A stretch of DNA of 64,000 nucleotides from Spirosoma endbachense (GTDB lineage: Bacteria; Bacteroidota; Bacteroidia; Cytophagales; Spirosomataceae): the NCBI RefSeq assembly GCF_010233585.1, contig NZ_CP045997.1:62001-126000 (forward strand), in the 5' to 3' direction. A model generated the notes under the pieces. That model had not been told where the DNA came from. It was given only the letters and a program-made list of their open reading frames with translations, and did not search any database. Positions 8,828-18,209 of this stretch are shown here, one piece after another. Every line of letters starts with the position of its first letter. Position 1 is the first letter of the stretch. The position numbers were made by a program, and so were the translations under genes.

Positions 8828-11173
8828 ATGAAATCAGTTCTTTTTGGCATACTCGCCTGGATCACGTTATCGATCCCCATTTTCGCTCAAAAGCCGTCGC
8901 ACCCCTATTTGTTCTTCAGTAAAGAGCGATTGGCGACGCTGACTAATCGCATCAAAACCGATACGGCAATTGCCCATAACTGGAACGATATCAGGCAGGA
9001 AGCCGATAACCTGCTGACAAACGGTGATCGTGGCGACGGACAGGCCCGAACGAAGATCGAGTGGTTAGCTCTGGCCTACCTGATGACCACTGAGAAGAAG
9101 TATGCCGATAAAGTCAAAGGCATACTGATTCGGTTGTGTAGCCAACCCACCTGGTCGAATCAGGAGATGATGAACCGGAATCCGCCCTGGACATCAGATC
9201 TTCAAACGGCGGATCGATGCTGGTCGGTGGCTATTGGCTACGATGCTATTTACAACACGCTCACCAAAGACGAACGGAAAATCATTGTCGATGGCGTGGT
9301 GCGAAACGGTATTAAACCAGCGCTGAATGACTGGGTTTTGCCCGAAACGCGCATCCATACGCTCAACTCGATGGGCCACAACTGGTGGAGTGCCTGCGTC
9401 GATATGGCGGGCATAGCGTCTCTGGCCATTCTCGATGACCAGCCCGAAGCCGCCGACTGGGCCGAAACGGTAATGAAGGCATCGGAAGAATGGATGCGGT
9501 TCAGTGGCGATCAGCTTCAGGCCAAGCCCAGAACGTTTGACCGTACGGGAGGCATGTACGAAAGTGTGAACTATGCCGCTTTCGGCTCGTCGGAATACCT
9601 GTTTTTTCGGCTGGCCTACACCAATACCTTTCCGGGGAAAAAACAGCCTGATCTGGGTGCCTTGAAAAAACTGGACGATTTCTTTGCGCACGTATCATAC
9701 CCGCGAACGGGACCGTTGTATTCACTGAACTTTGGTGATGGTGAATTGACGGTTTCAGCCGATCGGCCGGTGAAACTGCTGTATGCCCTGGGAAGCGATA
9801 ATCCCAATGATTTGTGGTATATGAACCAGCTAACAAATGGTCAGCATCGGGAGGGCCTTTTTCCGAATACGCCGATTGGTCTGGTCTACCAGCCTGACAT
9901 GAGTAAGGCTCCTAAACTTCCCAATCTGGCAACTTCGGCGTTGTTTGCCGATATGAACTGGGCCAGTATGCGTACTTCATGGGAGCGGGACGCTACGATG
10001 CTGGGCGTAAAATCGGGTTATACCTGGAACCATTCGCACGCTGATGCCAACTCGTTTATCCTGTTTCACAAGGGCGAAGACATCATTAAAGATGCCGGGA
10101 ATAGCTGGTATGGGTCGAAAGATTACCCGGAGTATTTCTTTCAGAGTCAGGCACATAACGTGATTTTGTTTAACGGGAAGGCACAGCCGAAAGAACAGCA
10201 GTACAACGGTTCACCGCTGAGCGGCAAACTCAGCGAGTTGATGGACGCGGGCGACATGAAATACATTATGGCCAACGGAACGGGCCCAACTTCAGCCAAC
10301 TTTTCCCGGAACTTCCGGCATTATCTCTGGCTGGATAAGGTAATTCTGATCATCGACGATGTGAAAGCTTACGAAACGGGTAAATTTCAGTGGCTTCTGC
10401 ATCCGGGGGGAGAGTCAAAAAAGGTTGGTGGTGATATCAGCATTGTGAAGGGAAAATCGTCAGTACTGGTACGACCGCTTTTTCCTGAAACGCTGGTACA
10501 GACGGGCTTCGATCATGATTTTCCGGAGAAAATGAAACTGACTGAAGTGACAGCGCCGAAAGCCCGCGACCCACAGCATCCGACCGAACTTTATTATTCG
10601 ATTGATTACCCAGAACAGGTGAAGCAAACGAAATTCATCACGGCCATTATTCTGAAAGAATCGCCTGACGATAAAGATCTGCCAATTATTGAACGGCTGC
10701 ACAGCGAAACCATGCAGGGTGTACGGATTAAACAACACGGAAAAATCTCGGAAATTTACCTGAATCTGCTGGCCGACGGTCGCATCATGCACCTCAACAG
10801 TGTGAATCAGTTCAACGGCTGGGAAACCGATGCGTATCTATTCGGAATTACGTATCCCGACCATACCGATGGGCAGCGGGGCAGCGGATCATCCCCAACC
10901 GTGGCTGGCCCCGATGAGGTAAACGACTATTTTATGGCCTACGGGAGTTATGTTCGGAAAAATCAGGAAACGGTATTTAGCTCATTGTCGAAAGTGTTTA
11001 TGATGGCCCGCAAAGACGGCAATAAGCTGAATTTGATCGTGCAGGGCCAGCCGCTGATCAATGCCAGTTTCCGATTTCCGAAAACGCCCGACACCTTTAT
11101 CCTCAATCATCAGCCTCTGAAGCCGGTATATGAGAAAGGGCAGTTACGGGTGCGGGTTGAGAACGGGAATTAG
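8828..11173 (+). CDS. heparinase II/III-family polysaccharide lyase-like protein
   Basis: A 781-residue protein with a cleavable signal peptide (ends around PIFAQ). The N-terminal half is an alpha/alpha toroid; the second half starts with the family hallmark GYTWNHSHADANSFILF (His/Asp motif) and continues as a beta-sandwich. This layout is that of heparinase II/III and alginate-lyase-like families that cut uronic-acid polysaccharides by beta-elimination. The exact PL family and substrate cannot be read from sequence alone. It begins 27 bases after GH127 and is probably co-transcribed with it; together with the CE15 esterase downstream it points to a glucuronate- or galacturonate-containing substrate. 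Confidence 0.85.
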   Translation: MKSVLFGILAWITLSIPIFAQKPSHPYLFFSKERLATLTNRIKTDTAIAHNWNDIRQEADNLLTNGDRGDGQARTKIEWLALAYLMTTEKKYADKVKGILIRLCSQPTWSNQEMMNRNPPWTSDLQTADRCWSVAIGYDAIYNTLTKDERKIIVDGVVRNGIKPALNDWVLPETRIHTLNSMGHNWWSACVDMAGIASLAILDDQPEAADWAETVMKASEEWMRFSGDQLQAKPRTFDRTGGMYESVNYAAFGSSEYLFFRLAYTNTFPGKKQPDLGALKKLDDFFAHVSYPRTGPLYSLNFGDGELTVSADRPVKLLYALGSDNPNDLWYMNQLTNGQHREGLFPNTPIGLVYQPDMSKAPKLPNLATSALFADMNWASMRTSWERDATMLGVKSGYTWNHSHADANSFILFHKGEDIIKDAGNSWYGSKDYPEYFFQSQAHNVILFNGKAQPKEQQYNGSPLSGKLSELMDAGDMKYIMANGTGPTSANFSRNFRHYLWLDKVILIIDDVKAYETGKFQWLLHPGGESKKVGGDISIVKGKSSVLVRPLFPETLVQTGFDHDFPEKMKLTEVTAPKARDPQHPTELYYSIDYPEQVKQTKFITAIILKESPDDKDLPIIERLHSETMQGVRIKQHGKISEIYLNLLADGRIMHLNSVNQFNGWETDAYLFGITYPDHTDGQRGSGSSPTVAGPDEVNDYFMAYGSYVRKNQETVFSSLSKVFMMARKDGNKLNLIVQGQPLINASFRFPKTPDTFILNHQPLKPVYEKGQLRVRVENGN

Positions 11174-11240
11174 ACCGTTGGACTTAGTAGCTTTATGCGA
11201 TTGGGTCGGTCAAGCCGTTCTCCTATAAACGAAAATCCAT

Positions 11241-12002
11241 ATGCCTCATAAACTACCAAGGCGAACCTTCCTTCAAGTATCGGCATTGTCCGGTTTGGCA
11301 CCCGGTTTAACGCGAAATCATCATGATCGAAACGCCGAAGAAACCGGACTCGTGTTTCTGTTTCAGGGCGACTCCATTACGGATGGGAATCGGGGCCGGA
11401 ACACGGATCCAAACCATATTCTGGGGCACGGATATGCCTTTTCAATTGCCAGTCGAATCGGAGCTGACTTTCCGGAAAATGGATTCACGTTTTATAATCG
11501 GGGTATTAGTGGCAACAAAGTGTCTGATTTGGAGAAACGCTGGCAAGCCGATACGCTGGATCTTAAACCCAATGTGCTGAGTATATTGATTGGCATTAAC
11601 GATACCGCTGCTGTCGTGAATAAGCCAGCCGAAGCCATGAGTAGCGAGCAATTCGAAACCGTCTATCGTCAACTGCTCACCGACAGTAAAAGCCAGAATC
11701 CGGCTACGTTGTTTGTACTGGGCATTCCCTTTGTGTATCCAGTCGGCAAGCGAAAGGAGAACTGGGAACTCTGGCGCGACGACACGACCAAACGGCAGGA
11801 GGTCGTTCGAAAACTGGCCACCGAATTTGAAGCGGTTTTGGTGGATTATCCGGCCGTATTCGACAAGGCGATGAAAAACACTCCGGCAGAATACTGGATA
11901 TGGGACGGTATTCATCCGACGGTTTTTGCGCACGAATTAATGGCCAGGGAGTGGATTAAACAGGCAAGCTCGCGGCTTCGATTCCTGAAAAAATATCGGT
12001 AG
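11241..12002 (+). CDS. SGNH/GDSL-family esterase
   Basis: A 253-residue protein with an exported-type N-terminus (PRRTFLQVSALSGLAPGL, a twin-arginine-like leader). The four SGNH blocks are present: GDSITDG (Ser45), RGISGNK (Gly), IGIND (Asn120) and DGIHPT (Asp222 and His225). Such enzymes often remove acetyl groups from plant polysaccharides (rhamnogalacturonan or xylan acetylesterases). It lies between a lyase-like gene and GH97, so deacetylation of the same polysaccharide is a reasonable inference. The ester it acts on is not known. Confidence 0.9.
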   Translation: MPHKLPRRTFLQVSALSGLAPGLTRNHHDRNAEETGLVFLFQGDSITDGNRGRNTDPNHILGHGYAFSIASRIGADFPENGFTFYNRGISGNKVSDLEKRWQADTLDLKPNVLSILIGINDTAAVVNKPAEAMSSEQFETVYRQLLTDSKSQNPATLFVLGIPFVYPVGKRKENWELWRDDTTKRQEVVRKLATEFEAVLVDYPAVFDKAMKNTPAEYWIWDGIHPTVFAHELMAREWIKQASSRLRFLKKYR

Positions 12003-12083
12003 AAATCCTGGAATTGGATACGAACTATCAACCCTATCATACACCAACTCAATCATCAGAAACAGCGCATTTTTTTACTTATT

Positions 12084-13940
12084 GTGAGAACAGAAAACGT
12101 TTTGATCCGAACCGTACTAACCATTTTACTGCTGGCTACCAGCGTTTTTGTTGCGTCGGTTTATGCCGCTCCGAAAATCTATCAGGCGACATCGCCCGAT
12201 GGCAAAACCCGAATTGAACTGACGGTTAATGAACAGAAAAATCTGACCTATCGCGTTCTGTTCAACAAGGCTCCGGTGCTGGACTGGTCGGTGTTGGGTT
12301 TACAGCTTAAATCGATTAGCCTGGGACCAAATACATCGATTCTGAAGCAGACGCAGCGAACAAACAATGAGCAGTTTGCCTGGCCGCTGGGCGAAAACGA
12401 TCACGTTCAGAACAAGTACAATGAGATCGTGCTGGAGTGTCGTTCCGGGGCCTTTCTGTACAAACTCGTTGCCCGTGTTTTTGATGGAACCGTGGCGTTT
12501 CGGTATGTGCTGCCGAAGCAGAAAGGATATACTAACGGATTGATTACCGCTGAGTTAACTACATTTAACCTGACAGATACGTACACCATCTATCAATACA
12601 ATGAAGAAACCGTTTTCACGCCCGTTACACTCGATGCCCTGACTAAAACCTGTGATTTTCCGGCAACGCTGACCAATGGCAAACTCTTTCTCTCCATTGG
12701 TGAGGCTAGCAACGATGCATATACGAAAACGGTGTTGACCAAAGGGGCCGTAGCCAACTCGCTTGGCGTGGCATTTCACAAGGATTCGGTCAATACGGCC
12801 GCTGATTTTCAAACGCCCTGGCGAACAATCAGCGTGGCAACGTCGGCCATTGGCCTTCACCAATTCAGTGATTTGCCACTTCGGCTGACACCACCCGTGA
12901 AAGAAATGGCAAACTGGATAAAACCGGGGAAGCTTATTCGATCATCATTGACCACGCAGGCCGGGCTGGATTGCATCGACTTCGCGGTAAAACACAATTT
13001 TCAGTACATCATGTTCGATGCCGGTTGGTACGGGGCTGAATTTCGGGGTAGCTCCGATCCAACAAAGCCCATTCCAGCCATCGACATGCCGAAGGTGATT
13101 CAGCATGGTAAAGACAATAACATCGGCGTTATTTTGTATGTCAATCGGGTAGGACTTCGGGCTAAGCTGGACACCATTCTCCCACTTTACAAAAAATGGG
13201 GCGTTGCCGGACTTAAATTCGGATTCGTGGATGGACTGAGTCAGGAAGGTATAAGCTGGCTGGCGGGTGCTATCAAAAAAGTGTACGACCACGGTTTTAT
13301 TCTGGACATTCACGACAACTACAAACCCACCGGCCTAAGTCATTCCTACCCGAATCTGCTCACGCAGGAAGGTATACGCGGGAATGAAAACAACCCCGAC
13401 GCCTTTCATAATACGGTGTTGCCTTTTACTCGGTTTCTGGCTGGTGCGGCTGATTATACCTTTTGCTACCCAAATTCAAACCGGTTTTTCACCGATAACC
13501 TGTATAAGACTAAATTGCAGGTTAGTAAAGGGCAGCAACTGGCCTTGTCGGTCGTGTACTTTAGCCCGTTGCAGGCTATTTTCTGGTACGGAAATCCCCA
13601 TGATTATAACGACGATCAGGAAACGGAATTCTTCAAACTTGTACCAACTGTCTGGAATGAAAGCCGATATTTGACCGGTGAAATTGGCAAACAGATCAGC
13701 GTGGCCCGTCGAAAAGGTGAAACATGGTATGTAGGATCGGCAGCCGGCCTGTCAGACTGGAATGGTTCACTACAACTCGATTTTCTGGAAAAAGGAAAGT
13801 CCTATACGGCAACGATCTATGAAGACGATCCGGCGGGCGGTATCAATAAGCGCACTGTTGTGGTAAAACAGGGCGATTCGTTTCCGATATCGATAAAAGC
13901 CAAAGAGGGCCAGGCAATAATGATAACTCCCCAATCGTAA
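12084..13940 (+). CDS. glycoside hydrolase family 97 protein
   Basis: A 618-residue protein starting at GTG 12084, with a signal peptide ending near SVYAAP. It has the N-terminal beta-sandwich, the (beta/alpha)8 catalytic domain (about 290-540) and the C-terminal beta domain of GH97, which includes SusB-type alpha-glucosidases and retaining alpha-galactosidases. Conserved blocks are FDAGWYGAEF, HDNYKPTGLSHSYPN and LLTQEGIRGNEN. In the usual retaining motif GVKVDFMD the nucleophile Asp is replaced: this protein reads GLKFGFVDG. That suggests the inverting or another subgroup. Its stop codon overlaps the start of the CE15 gene (TAATG), so the two are likely translationally coupled. Confidence 0.9.
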   Translation: MRTENVLIRTVLTILLLATSVFVASVYAAPKIYQATSPDGKTRIELTVNEQKNLTYRVLFNKAPVLDWSVLGLQLKSISLGPNTSILKQTQRTNNEQFAWPLGENDHVQNKYNEIVLECRSGAFLYKLVARVFDGTVAFRYVLPKQKGYTNGLITAELTTFNLTDTYTIYQYNEETVFTPVTLDALTKTCDFPATLTNGKLFLSIGEASNDAYTKTVLTKGAVANSLGVAFHKDSVNTAADFQTPWRTISVATSAIGLHQFSDLPLRLTPPVKEMANWIKPGKLIRSSLTTQAGLDCIDFAVKHNFQYIMFDAGWYGAEFRGSSDPTKPIPAIDMPKVIQHGKDNNIGVILYVNRVGLRAKLDTILPLYKKWGVAGLKFGFVDGLSQEGISWLAGAIKKVYDHGFILDIHDNYKPTGLSHSYPNLLTQEGIRGNENNPDAFHNTVLPFTRFLAGAADYTFCYPNSNRFFTDNLYKTKLQVSKGQQLALSVVYFSPLQAIFWYGNPHDYNDDQETEFFKLVPTVWNESRYLTGEIGKQISVARRKGETWYVGSAAGLSDWNGSLQLDFLEKGKSYTATIYEDDPAGGINKRTVVVKQGDSFPISIKAKEGQAIMITPQS

Positions 13941-15205
13941 TGGCAACCATGATAAGACTAAGTCTTGCCTTCTCGATCTGTTACCTGCTAACGCTGGCTC
14001 TACAGGCACAATCGCTTCCATTGCCGAACCCGTTGGTTCTCAATGAGGGTAGCCGGGTTACTACGGCGAAGCAATGGCATACGCAGCGACGGACCGAACT
14101 CCTTGAACTCTTCGCCAGCGAGATGTATGGCCATTCGCCGGGCAAGCCCGCTCAGATGACATTCGTAGTGTTCGATACGGACACCAAAGCGCTCGGTGGA
14201 AAAGCCACTCGCAAACAGATAGCCGTTTTTTTTAATGGCAAACCCGATGGGCCGCGCATGGACGTGCTGCTGTACATTCCCAATCAGGTAAAAGGGCCTG
14301 TTCCGGCTATCGTTGGACTAAATTTCTGGGGCAATCACAGCATCAATTCCGATCCTGGTATTCGAATCGCTACAAGCTGGATGGAATCGAGTCGGGGGAA
14401 TCCGTATATCGACGTATCCTGTGTTGTCAATCACCGCTCAACCGAATCCTGTCGGGGCATCAACGCCCGGCAATGGCCCATAGATAGCATTCTGAATCGG
14501 GGTTATGCGCTTGTAACGGCCTACCGGGAGGATATTGCCACCGATGAACCAGCCAACAAATTTACGACGGGTGTTCACCCTCTATATCCGGAATTTCAGA
14601 ACCGGGCCGACAATTTCGGTACCGTTGCGGCCTGGGCTTGGGGCCTGAGCCGAATTATGGATTATCTGCAAACCGATCGGGCGATTGATAGCAAACGGGT
14701 TGCCGTGTTTGGCTGGTCGCGATTAGGGAAAGCTGCTTTATGGGCGGGCGCAACCGATCCGCGTTTTGCGCTGGTTATCAGCAACGAATCGGGAGCGGGA
14801 GGAGCCAAATTATTTCATCGCGGTGTGGGCGAAAACATCCGACGTTTATGCACTGTTTTTCCGCATTGGTATTGTGGCAATTTCAGGAAATACATGGATC
14901 AGGATACCCTGTTGCCTTTTGATCAGCATATGGTTATTTCGCTCATTGCGCCCCGCCCGGTCTATGTTGCCAGTGCACAACAGGACAAAGGATCGGACCC
15001 CGAAGGCGAATTTGAAGGAGCCAAAGCGGCCAGTCAGGTGTATCAGTTTCTGGGGACGAAGGGCTTGCCAACGTCCACAATGCCCGCCCTGAATCAATCG
15101 GTACAGGGCCAGATCGGGTATCATATCCGATCGGGTGGCCATGATGTAACCAGTTACGATTGGACACAGTATCTGCTATTTGCTGATAAACACTTTAAAA
15201 AGTAG
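13940..15205 (+). CDS. CE15 glucuronoyl esterase-like protein
   Basis: A 421-residue exported alpha/beta hydrolase. The catalytic triad can be seen: Ser260 in GWSRLGKAALWAG, Glu283 in SNESGAGG and His401 in SGGHDVTSYDW, which is the pattern of carbohydrate esterase family 15. CE15 enzymes split ester bonds between 4-O-methyl-glucuronate and lignin alcohols. The start overlaps the GH97 stop by one base; ATG 13949 is an alternative directly before the signal peptide. Its 3' end overlaps the convergent WYL regulator gene by 11 bases. In context it suggests that the enzyme set works on a glucuronate-bearing plant polymer such as glucuronoarabinoxylan. Confidence 0.9.
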   Translation: MATMIRLSLAFSICYLLTLALQAQSLPLPNPLVLNEGSRVTTAKQWHTQRRTELLELFASEMYGHSPGKPAQMTFVVFDTDTKALGGKATRKQIAVFFNGKPDGPRMDVLLYIPNQVKGPVPAIVGLNFWGNHSINSDPGIRIATSWMESSRGNPYIDVSCVVNHRSTESCRGINARQWPIDSILNRGYALVTAYREDIATDEPANKFTTGVHPLYPEFQNRADNFGTVAAWAWGLSRIMDYLQTDRAIDSKRVAVFGWSRLGKAALWAGATDPRFALVISNESGAGGAKLFHRGVGENIRRLCTVFPHWYCGNFRKYMDQDTLLPFDQHMVISLIAPRPVYVASAQQDKGSDPEGEFEGAKAASQVYQFLGTKGLPTSTMPALNQSVQGQIGYHIRSGGHDVTSYDWTQYLLFADKHFKK

Positions 15206-16253
15206 TAGCTTCATCAGGACTAATCGGCGGATCGATCGCTTCAGGATTGTACCCATCCAGACCGGCCTGCAAACGCTGACGGATGACCCGGCGAAGCCGT
15301 TCGGGTTGGAGTACGCGCATCCCTTCGCCGAAACCAAGTATTTCTTTCTCCAGCTCAAAATTGTGCTGTACGAGCAGTTGAATCACGATGCCATCGGCGG
15401 TTCGTTCGACTACCTGTTGCGAATGGTGAAGAGGCTTGGTCTCCACATAAGGCGCGTGTAGACGGTTGACAAACAGCAGAACCTTAATAGGGCGGATGTT
15501 TTCGCTGACGGATACGCCGATAACGTCCTTGTAGTGCGCATCGGGGTCGATGCCGTAGTTGGGAACATAATCGACATCGGGGGCGATGGTTACAGACAGC
15601 ATTCGATCCAGTGCCAGATTCATGATATACCCTTTCCCATCTCGAATACCCACCGCAAACCAGCGGTTTTTATATTCTTTCAGCCACCACACATGAAAGA
15701 GAAATGTTTGTGGCGATCGCGCTGAGAACGATTGATACTGAAGCTGTAGCGTACGTTTCTGAATAACAGCCTGGTACAGCTCATCCAGCCAGTGAAGACC
15801 TTTCAGGTATTCATTTTTCTCGAAATCAATGACGGGAGCCGACTTTTTAGCCGTCGAATACACATGATCTTCCAGCTTTTGAACCACTTCGTTGAGTGCC
15901 GTAAAGTGTGAAAATCCTTTGAATTGCTTCAGTACTTCAACGGCTTCGTTCATCCGCGACAGGTCACCGTCCGATAGTGGAATATTGGTGATGCTGTAAG
16001 CTGGATCTTCGTAGGTATAATATTTTTTGTCGATGATAACGATGGGGGCGAAATAGCCCAGTTTATCACTCCGCATCATCTGGAGGTCGGCCTGAACGGT
16101 GCGCCGGCTGATTCCTTTGTCGATGCCTTCGTATTCATACAAAGCTTCCGAAACCGTTTCGATCAGGTCATCGAGTGTCCACCTGCGCTGCCGATTGCGC
16201 AGACAGGCATCCAGGGTTTTGTACCGTACGAGAGCGTTTCGATTGGCAGGCAT
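15195..16253 (-). CDS. WYL-domain transcriptional regulator
   Basis: A 352-residue regulator. The N-terminal 60-70 residues form a winged helix-turn-helix (NRNALVRYKTLDACL, then RRWTLDDLIE). The middle holds a WYL ligand-binding domain with WWLKEYKNRWFAVGIR, where the name-giving Trp-Tyr-Leu is WWL, and a C-terminal WCX-type extension. WYL domains bind nucleic acids or small ligands and often control RNA-repair, DNA-damage or defence genes. ATG 16253 is preferred over a TTG at 16385, because the longer version adds a low-complexity, non-conserved tail. The gene is divergent from rtcB across about 250 bases with inverted ACTAT motifs, so it is a good candidate for the rtcB regulator. Confidence 0.88.
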   Translation of the reverse strand: MPANRNALVRYKTLDACLRNRQRRWTLDDLIETVSEALYEYEGIDKGISRRTVQADLQMMRSDKLGYFAPIVIIDKKYYTYEDPAYSITNIPLSDGDLSRMNEAVEVLKQFKGFSHFTALNEVVQKLEDHVYSTAKKSAPVIDFEKNEYLKGLHWLDELYQAVIQKRTLQLQYQSFSARSPQTFLFHVWWLKEYKNRWFAVGIRDGKGYIMNLALDRMLSVTIAPDVDYVPNYGIDPDAHYKDVIGVSVSENIRPIKVLLFVNRLHAPYVETKPLHHSQQVVERTADGIVIQLLVQHNFELEKEILGFGEGMRVLQPERLRRVIRQRLQAGLDGYNPEAIDPPISPDEATTF

Positions 16254-16403
16254 CAGGCAGTTCGCCGTTGAAATGGTTCGATTTTTCGGAAAAATGAAAA
16301 AACTTTTTGAACTACGCAAAAACATTGCGCAGCAACCACCAACCTTTGTCGGGAAGGTTCGCTGTTGCGACGGTTCTCTGGTCAATAGCTAAGCATGCGG
16401 TTG

Positions 16404-16453
16404 ACTATGTATCACTCTGCGATAGTATCTAACTATGATTCGTTACTATAGTT
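16404..16453. promoter_or_regulatory. candidate operator region, inverted ACTAT/ATAGT motifs
   Basis: In the divergent gap between the WYL regulator and rtcB there are ACTAT at 16404, ATAGT at 16422, AACTAT at 16431 and ATAGTT at 16448; the last lies in a small palindrome ACTATAGT. The second pair forms AACTAT-N11-ATAGTT. Two dyads about 27 bases apart between a regulator and its likely target fit an operator, but binding is inferred only. Confidence 0.35.
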
Positions 16454-16504
16454 TTTCGCTCAGAGACGAGGCTCGTTCATTACCTTATTTAACGTTCTAA
16501 ACCA

Positions 16505-18031
16505 ATGGAAACACCAATTCTAATCGAGGATATTCTGATGCTGGGGCCAATCCCCGATCAGTTACATACTACATTTCTGCGGGTAGCAAACGGGCTGGTT
16601 CAACGGGCCAACTACCCTAAAGAGAAAGTAATGGGTTTGCTGGCACAGATGCTCCAGAACCCCAAAAAATTTGCGTTTTCCAGAAATAAAGTCACAAATC
16701 TGGCTCAGTCAATCTATGATTTGAACAAACAGGGTATCTCTGTCCAGCTTAGCGAGTCTGGAAAAGCTTATTTGCCCATTGAGCCCCTTTCTTATGTCCT
16801 GGAAGCCAACGAAAAACAGTCGGAGAAGGTGTTTGACCTGCGTACCGGACCGCTGCCATATGCCGTTTTTGGCCGCGATCAGATTGAAGAGGGTGCATTA
16901 ATGCAAATGGAAACGGCTGCAAGTTTGCCAGTTTCGGTGGCGGGTGCGCTCATGCCTGATGCCCACCAGGGCTATGGTTTGCCCATTGGGGGCGTGTTGG
17001 CTACGGAGGCAAACACCGTCATTCCCTTTGCGGTTGGGGTCGATATTGCCTGTCGAATGTGCCTCTCTGTGTTTGATTTACCGCCCGCTTTTTTAAAGCG
17101 CGAACCGCATCTACTAAAAAAGTCATTGGTAGAGAAAACCAAGTTTGGAATTGGTGGTGAAATCCGCGAGAAGATCGATGAGAGCGTGATGGATTTGCCC
17201 GAATGGCAGGCCACGAAAGTAATTCGCGACTTGAAAGACAAAGCTTATCGCCAGTTGGGAAGCTCCGGTACGGGTAATCACTTTGTCGAGTGGGGTATTG
17301 TTGAGGTGTATGAACAGGATGATCGGTTGAACCTGCCTCCGGGCGAGTATCTGGCGTTGCTTTCACATTCCGGATCACGCGGCTTTGGCGGAAACATAGC
17401 GAATTACTATTCAAAACTGGCTATGCAGAGAACCAAACTGCCTAAGCAGGCTGCTCATCTGGCCTGGCTGGACCTAAATACCGAGGAGGGGCAGGCCTAT
17501 TGGATTGGTATGAATCTAGCGGGCGAATATGCCTCGGCCAATCATCACGAAATTCATAAAAAGCTGGCCAAAGCACTGGGTGAGAAGCCATTAACAATGA
17601 TTGAGAATCACCACAACTTCGCCTGGAAAGAGCAACTGGCCGATGGCCGTGAGGTGATTGTTCACCGGAAAGGGGCGACTCCTGCCGGGATTGATGTTCT
17701 GGGAATTATTCCGGGATCGATGACGCAGCCGGGCTTTGTTGTTCGGGGGAGAGGCAATGCCGACTCGCTGAACTCGGCGTCGCATGGGGCCGGACGGCTG
17801 ATGTCACGCACACAGGCGTTCAATACGCTGACGCGCTCTCAATGGAACAAAGCGTTACTGGAGGCTGATATTCAGCTCATAGGAGGTGATCTGGATGAGG
17901 CTCCAATGGTGTATAAAAACATCGAGACGGTCATCGATGCTCAACGGGATCTGGTGTCGGTATTGGCGAAGTTTACGCCCAAAATCGTTCGGATGGCCGA
18001 CGCCAATCGGAAAGAAGGGCGTGAGGATTAA
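16505..18031 (+). CDS. rtcB: RtcB-family RNA ligase
   Basis: A 508-residue protein of the GTP- and Mn-dependent RNA ligase family, which joins 2',3'-cyclic phosphate or 3'-phosphate ends to 5'-OH ends in RNA repair or tRNA splicing. Metal and GTP ligands are in place: MPDAHQGYG (Asp152, His154), GVDIACRM (Cys183), GTGNHFVEWG (His259), LLSHSGSRGFG (His288) and SASHGAGR with the guanylylated His427. The first 100 residues are an extra N-terminal region with no match that I recognise. Its length exceeds the usual 400-480. The nearby divergent WYL gene is the likely regulator; no RtcA cyclase is present in the window. Confidence 0.93.
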   Translation: METPILIEDILMLGPIPDQLHTTFLRVANGLVQRANYPKEKVMGLLAQMLQNPKKFAFSRNKVTNLAQSIYDLNKQGISVQLSESGKAYLPIEPLSYVLEANEKQSEKVFDLRTGPLPYAVFGRDQIEEGALMQMETAASLPVSVAGALMPDAHQGYGLPIGGVLATEANTVIPFAVGVDIACRMCLSVFDLPPAFLKREPHLLKKSLVEKTKFGIGGEIREKIDESVMDLPEWQATKVIRDLKDKAYRQLGSSGTGNHFVEWGIVEVYEQDDRLNLPPGEYLALLSHSGSRGFGGNIANYYSKLAMQRTKLPKQAAHLAWLDLNTEEGQAYWIGMNLAGEYASANHHEIHKKLAKALGEKPLTMIENHHNFAWKEQLADGREVIVHRKGATPAGIDVLGIIPGSMTQPGFVVRGRGNADSLNSASHGAGRLMSRTQAFNTLTRSQWNKALLEADIQLIGGDLDEAPMVYKNIETVIDAQRDLVSVLAKFTPKIVRMADANRKEGRED

Positions 18032-18048
18032 TGGTTGGCGTAGGTTTG

Positions 18049-18076
18049 TGGTGTCGGTTAGTTGTAACCGACACCA
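18049..18076 (+). terminator. strong hairpin after rtcB
   Basis: A perfect 12-bp stem (TGGTGTCGGTTA with TAACCGACACCA) and a 4-base loop follow the rtcB stop by 18 bases. The tail has only short T-runs, so it may end transcription weakly or protect the 3' end. Confidence 0.55.
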
Positions 18077-18209
18077 TCCCAATTCTTTGTCGACATGCCG
18101 GAAATAAATGAATGCAGTGTCAATCTGAAACCTTATTTTGGGTGTATGTATTGATAGGTAGAAGCGAATGTCGGAATCTACCATTCGTCGCTTCTGAACG
18201 TGTTAAAAA

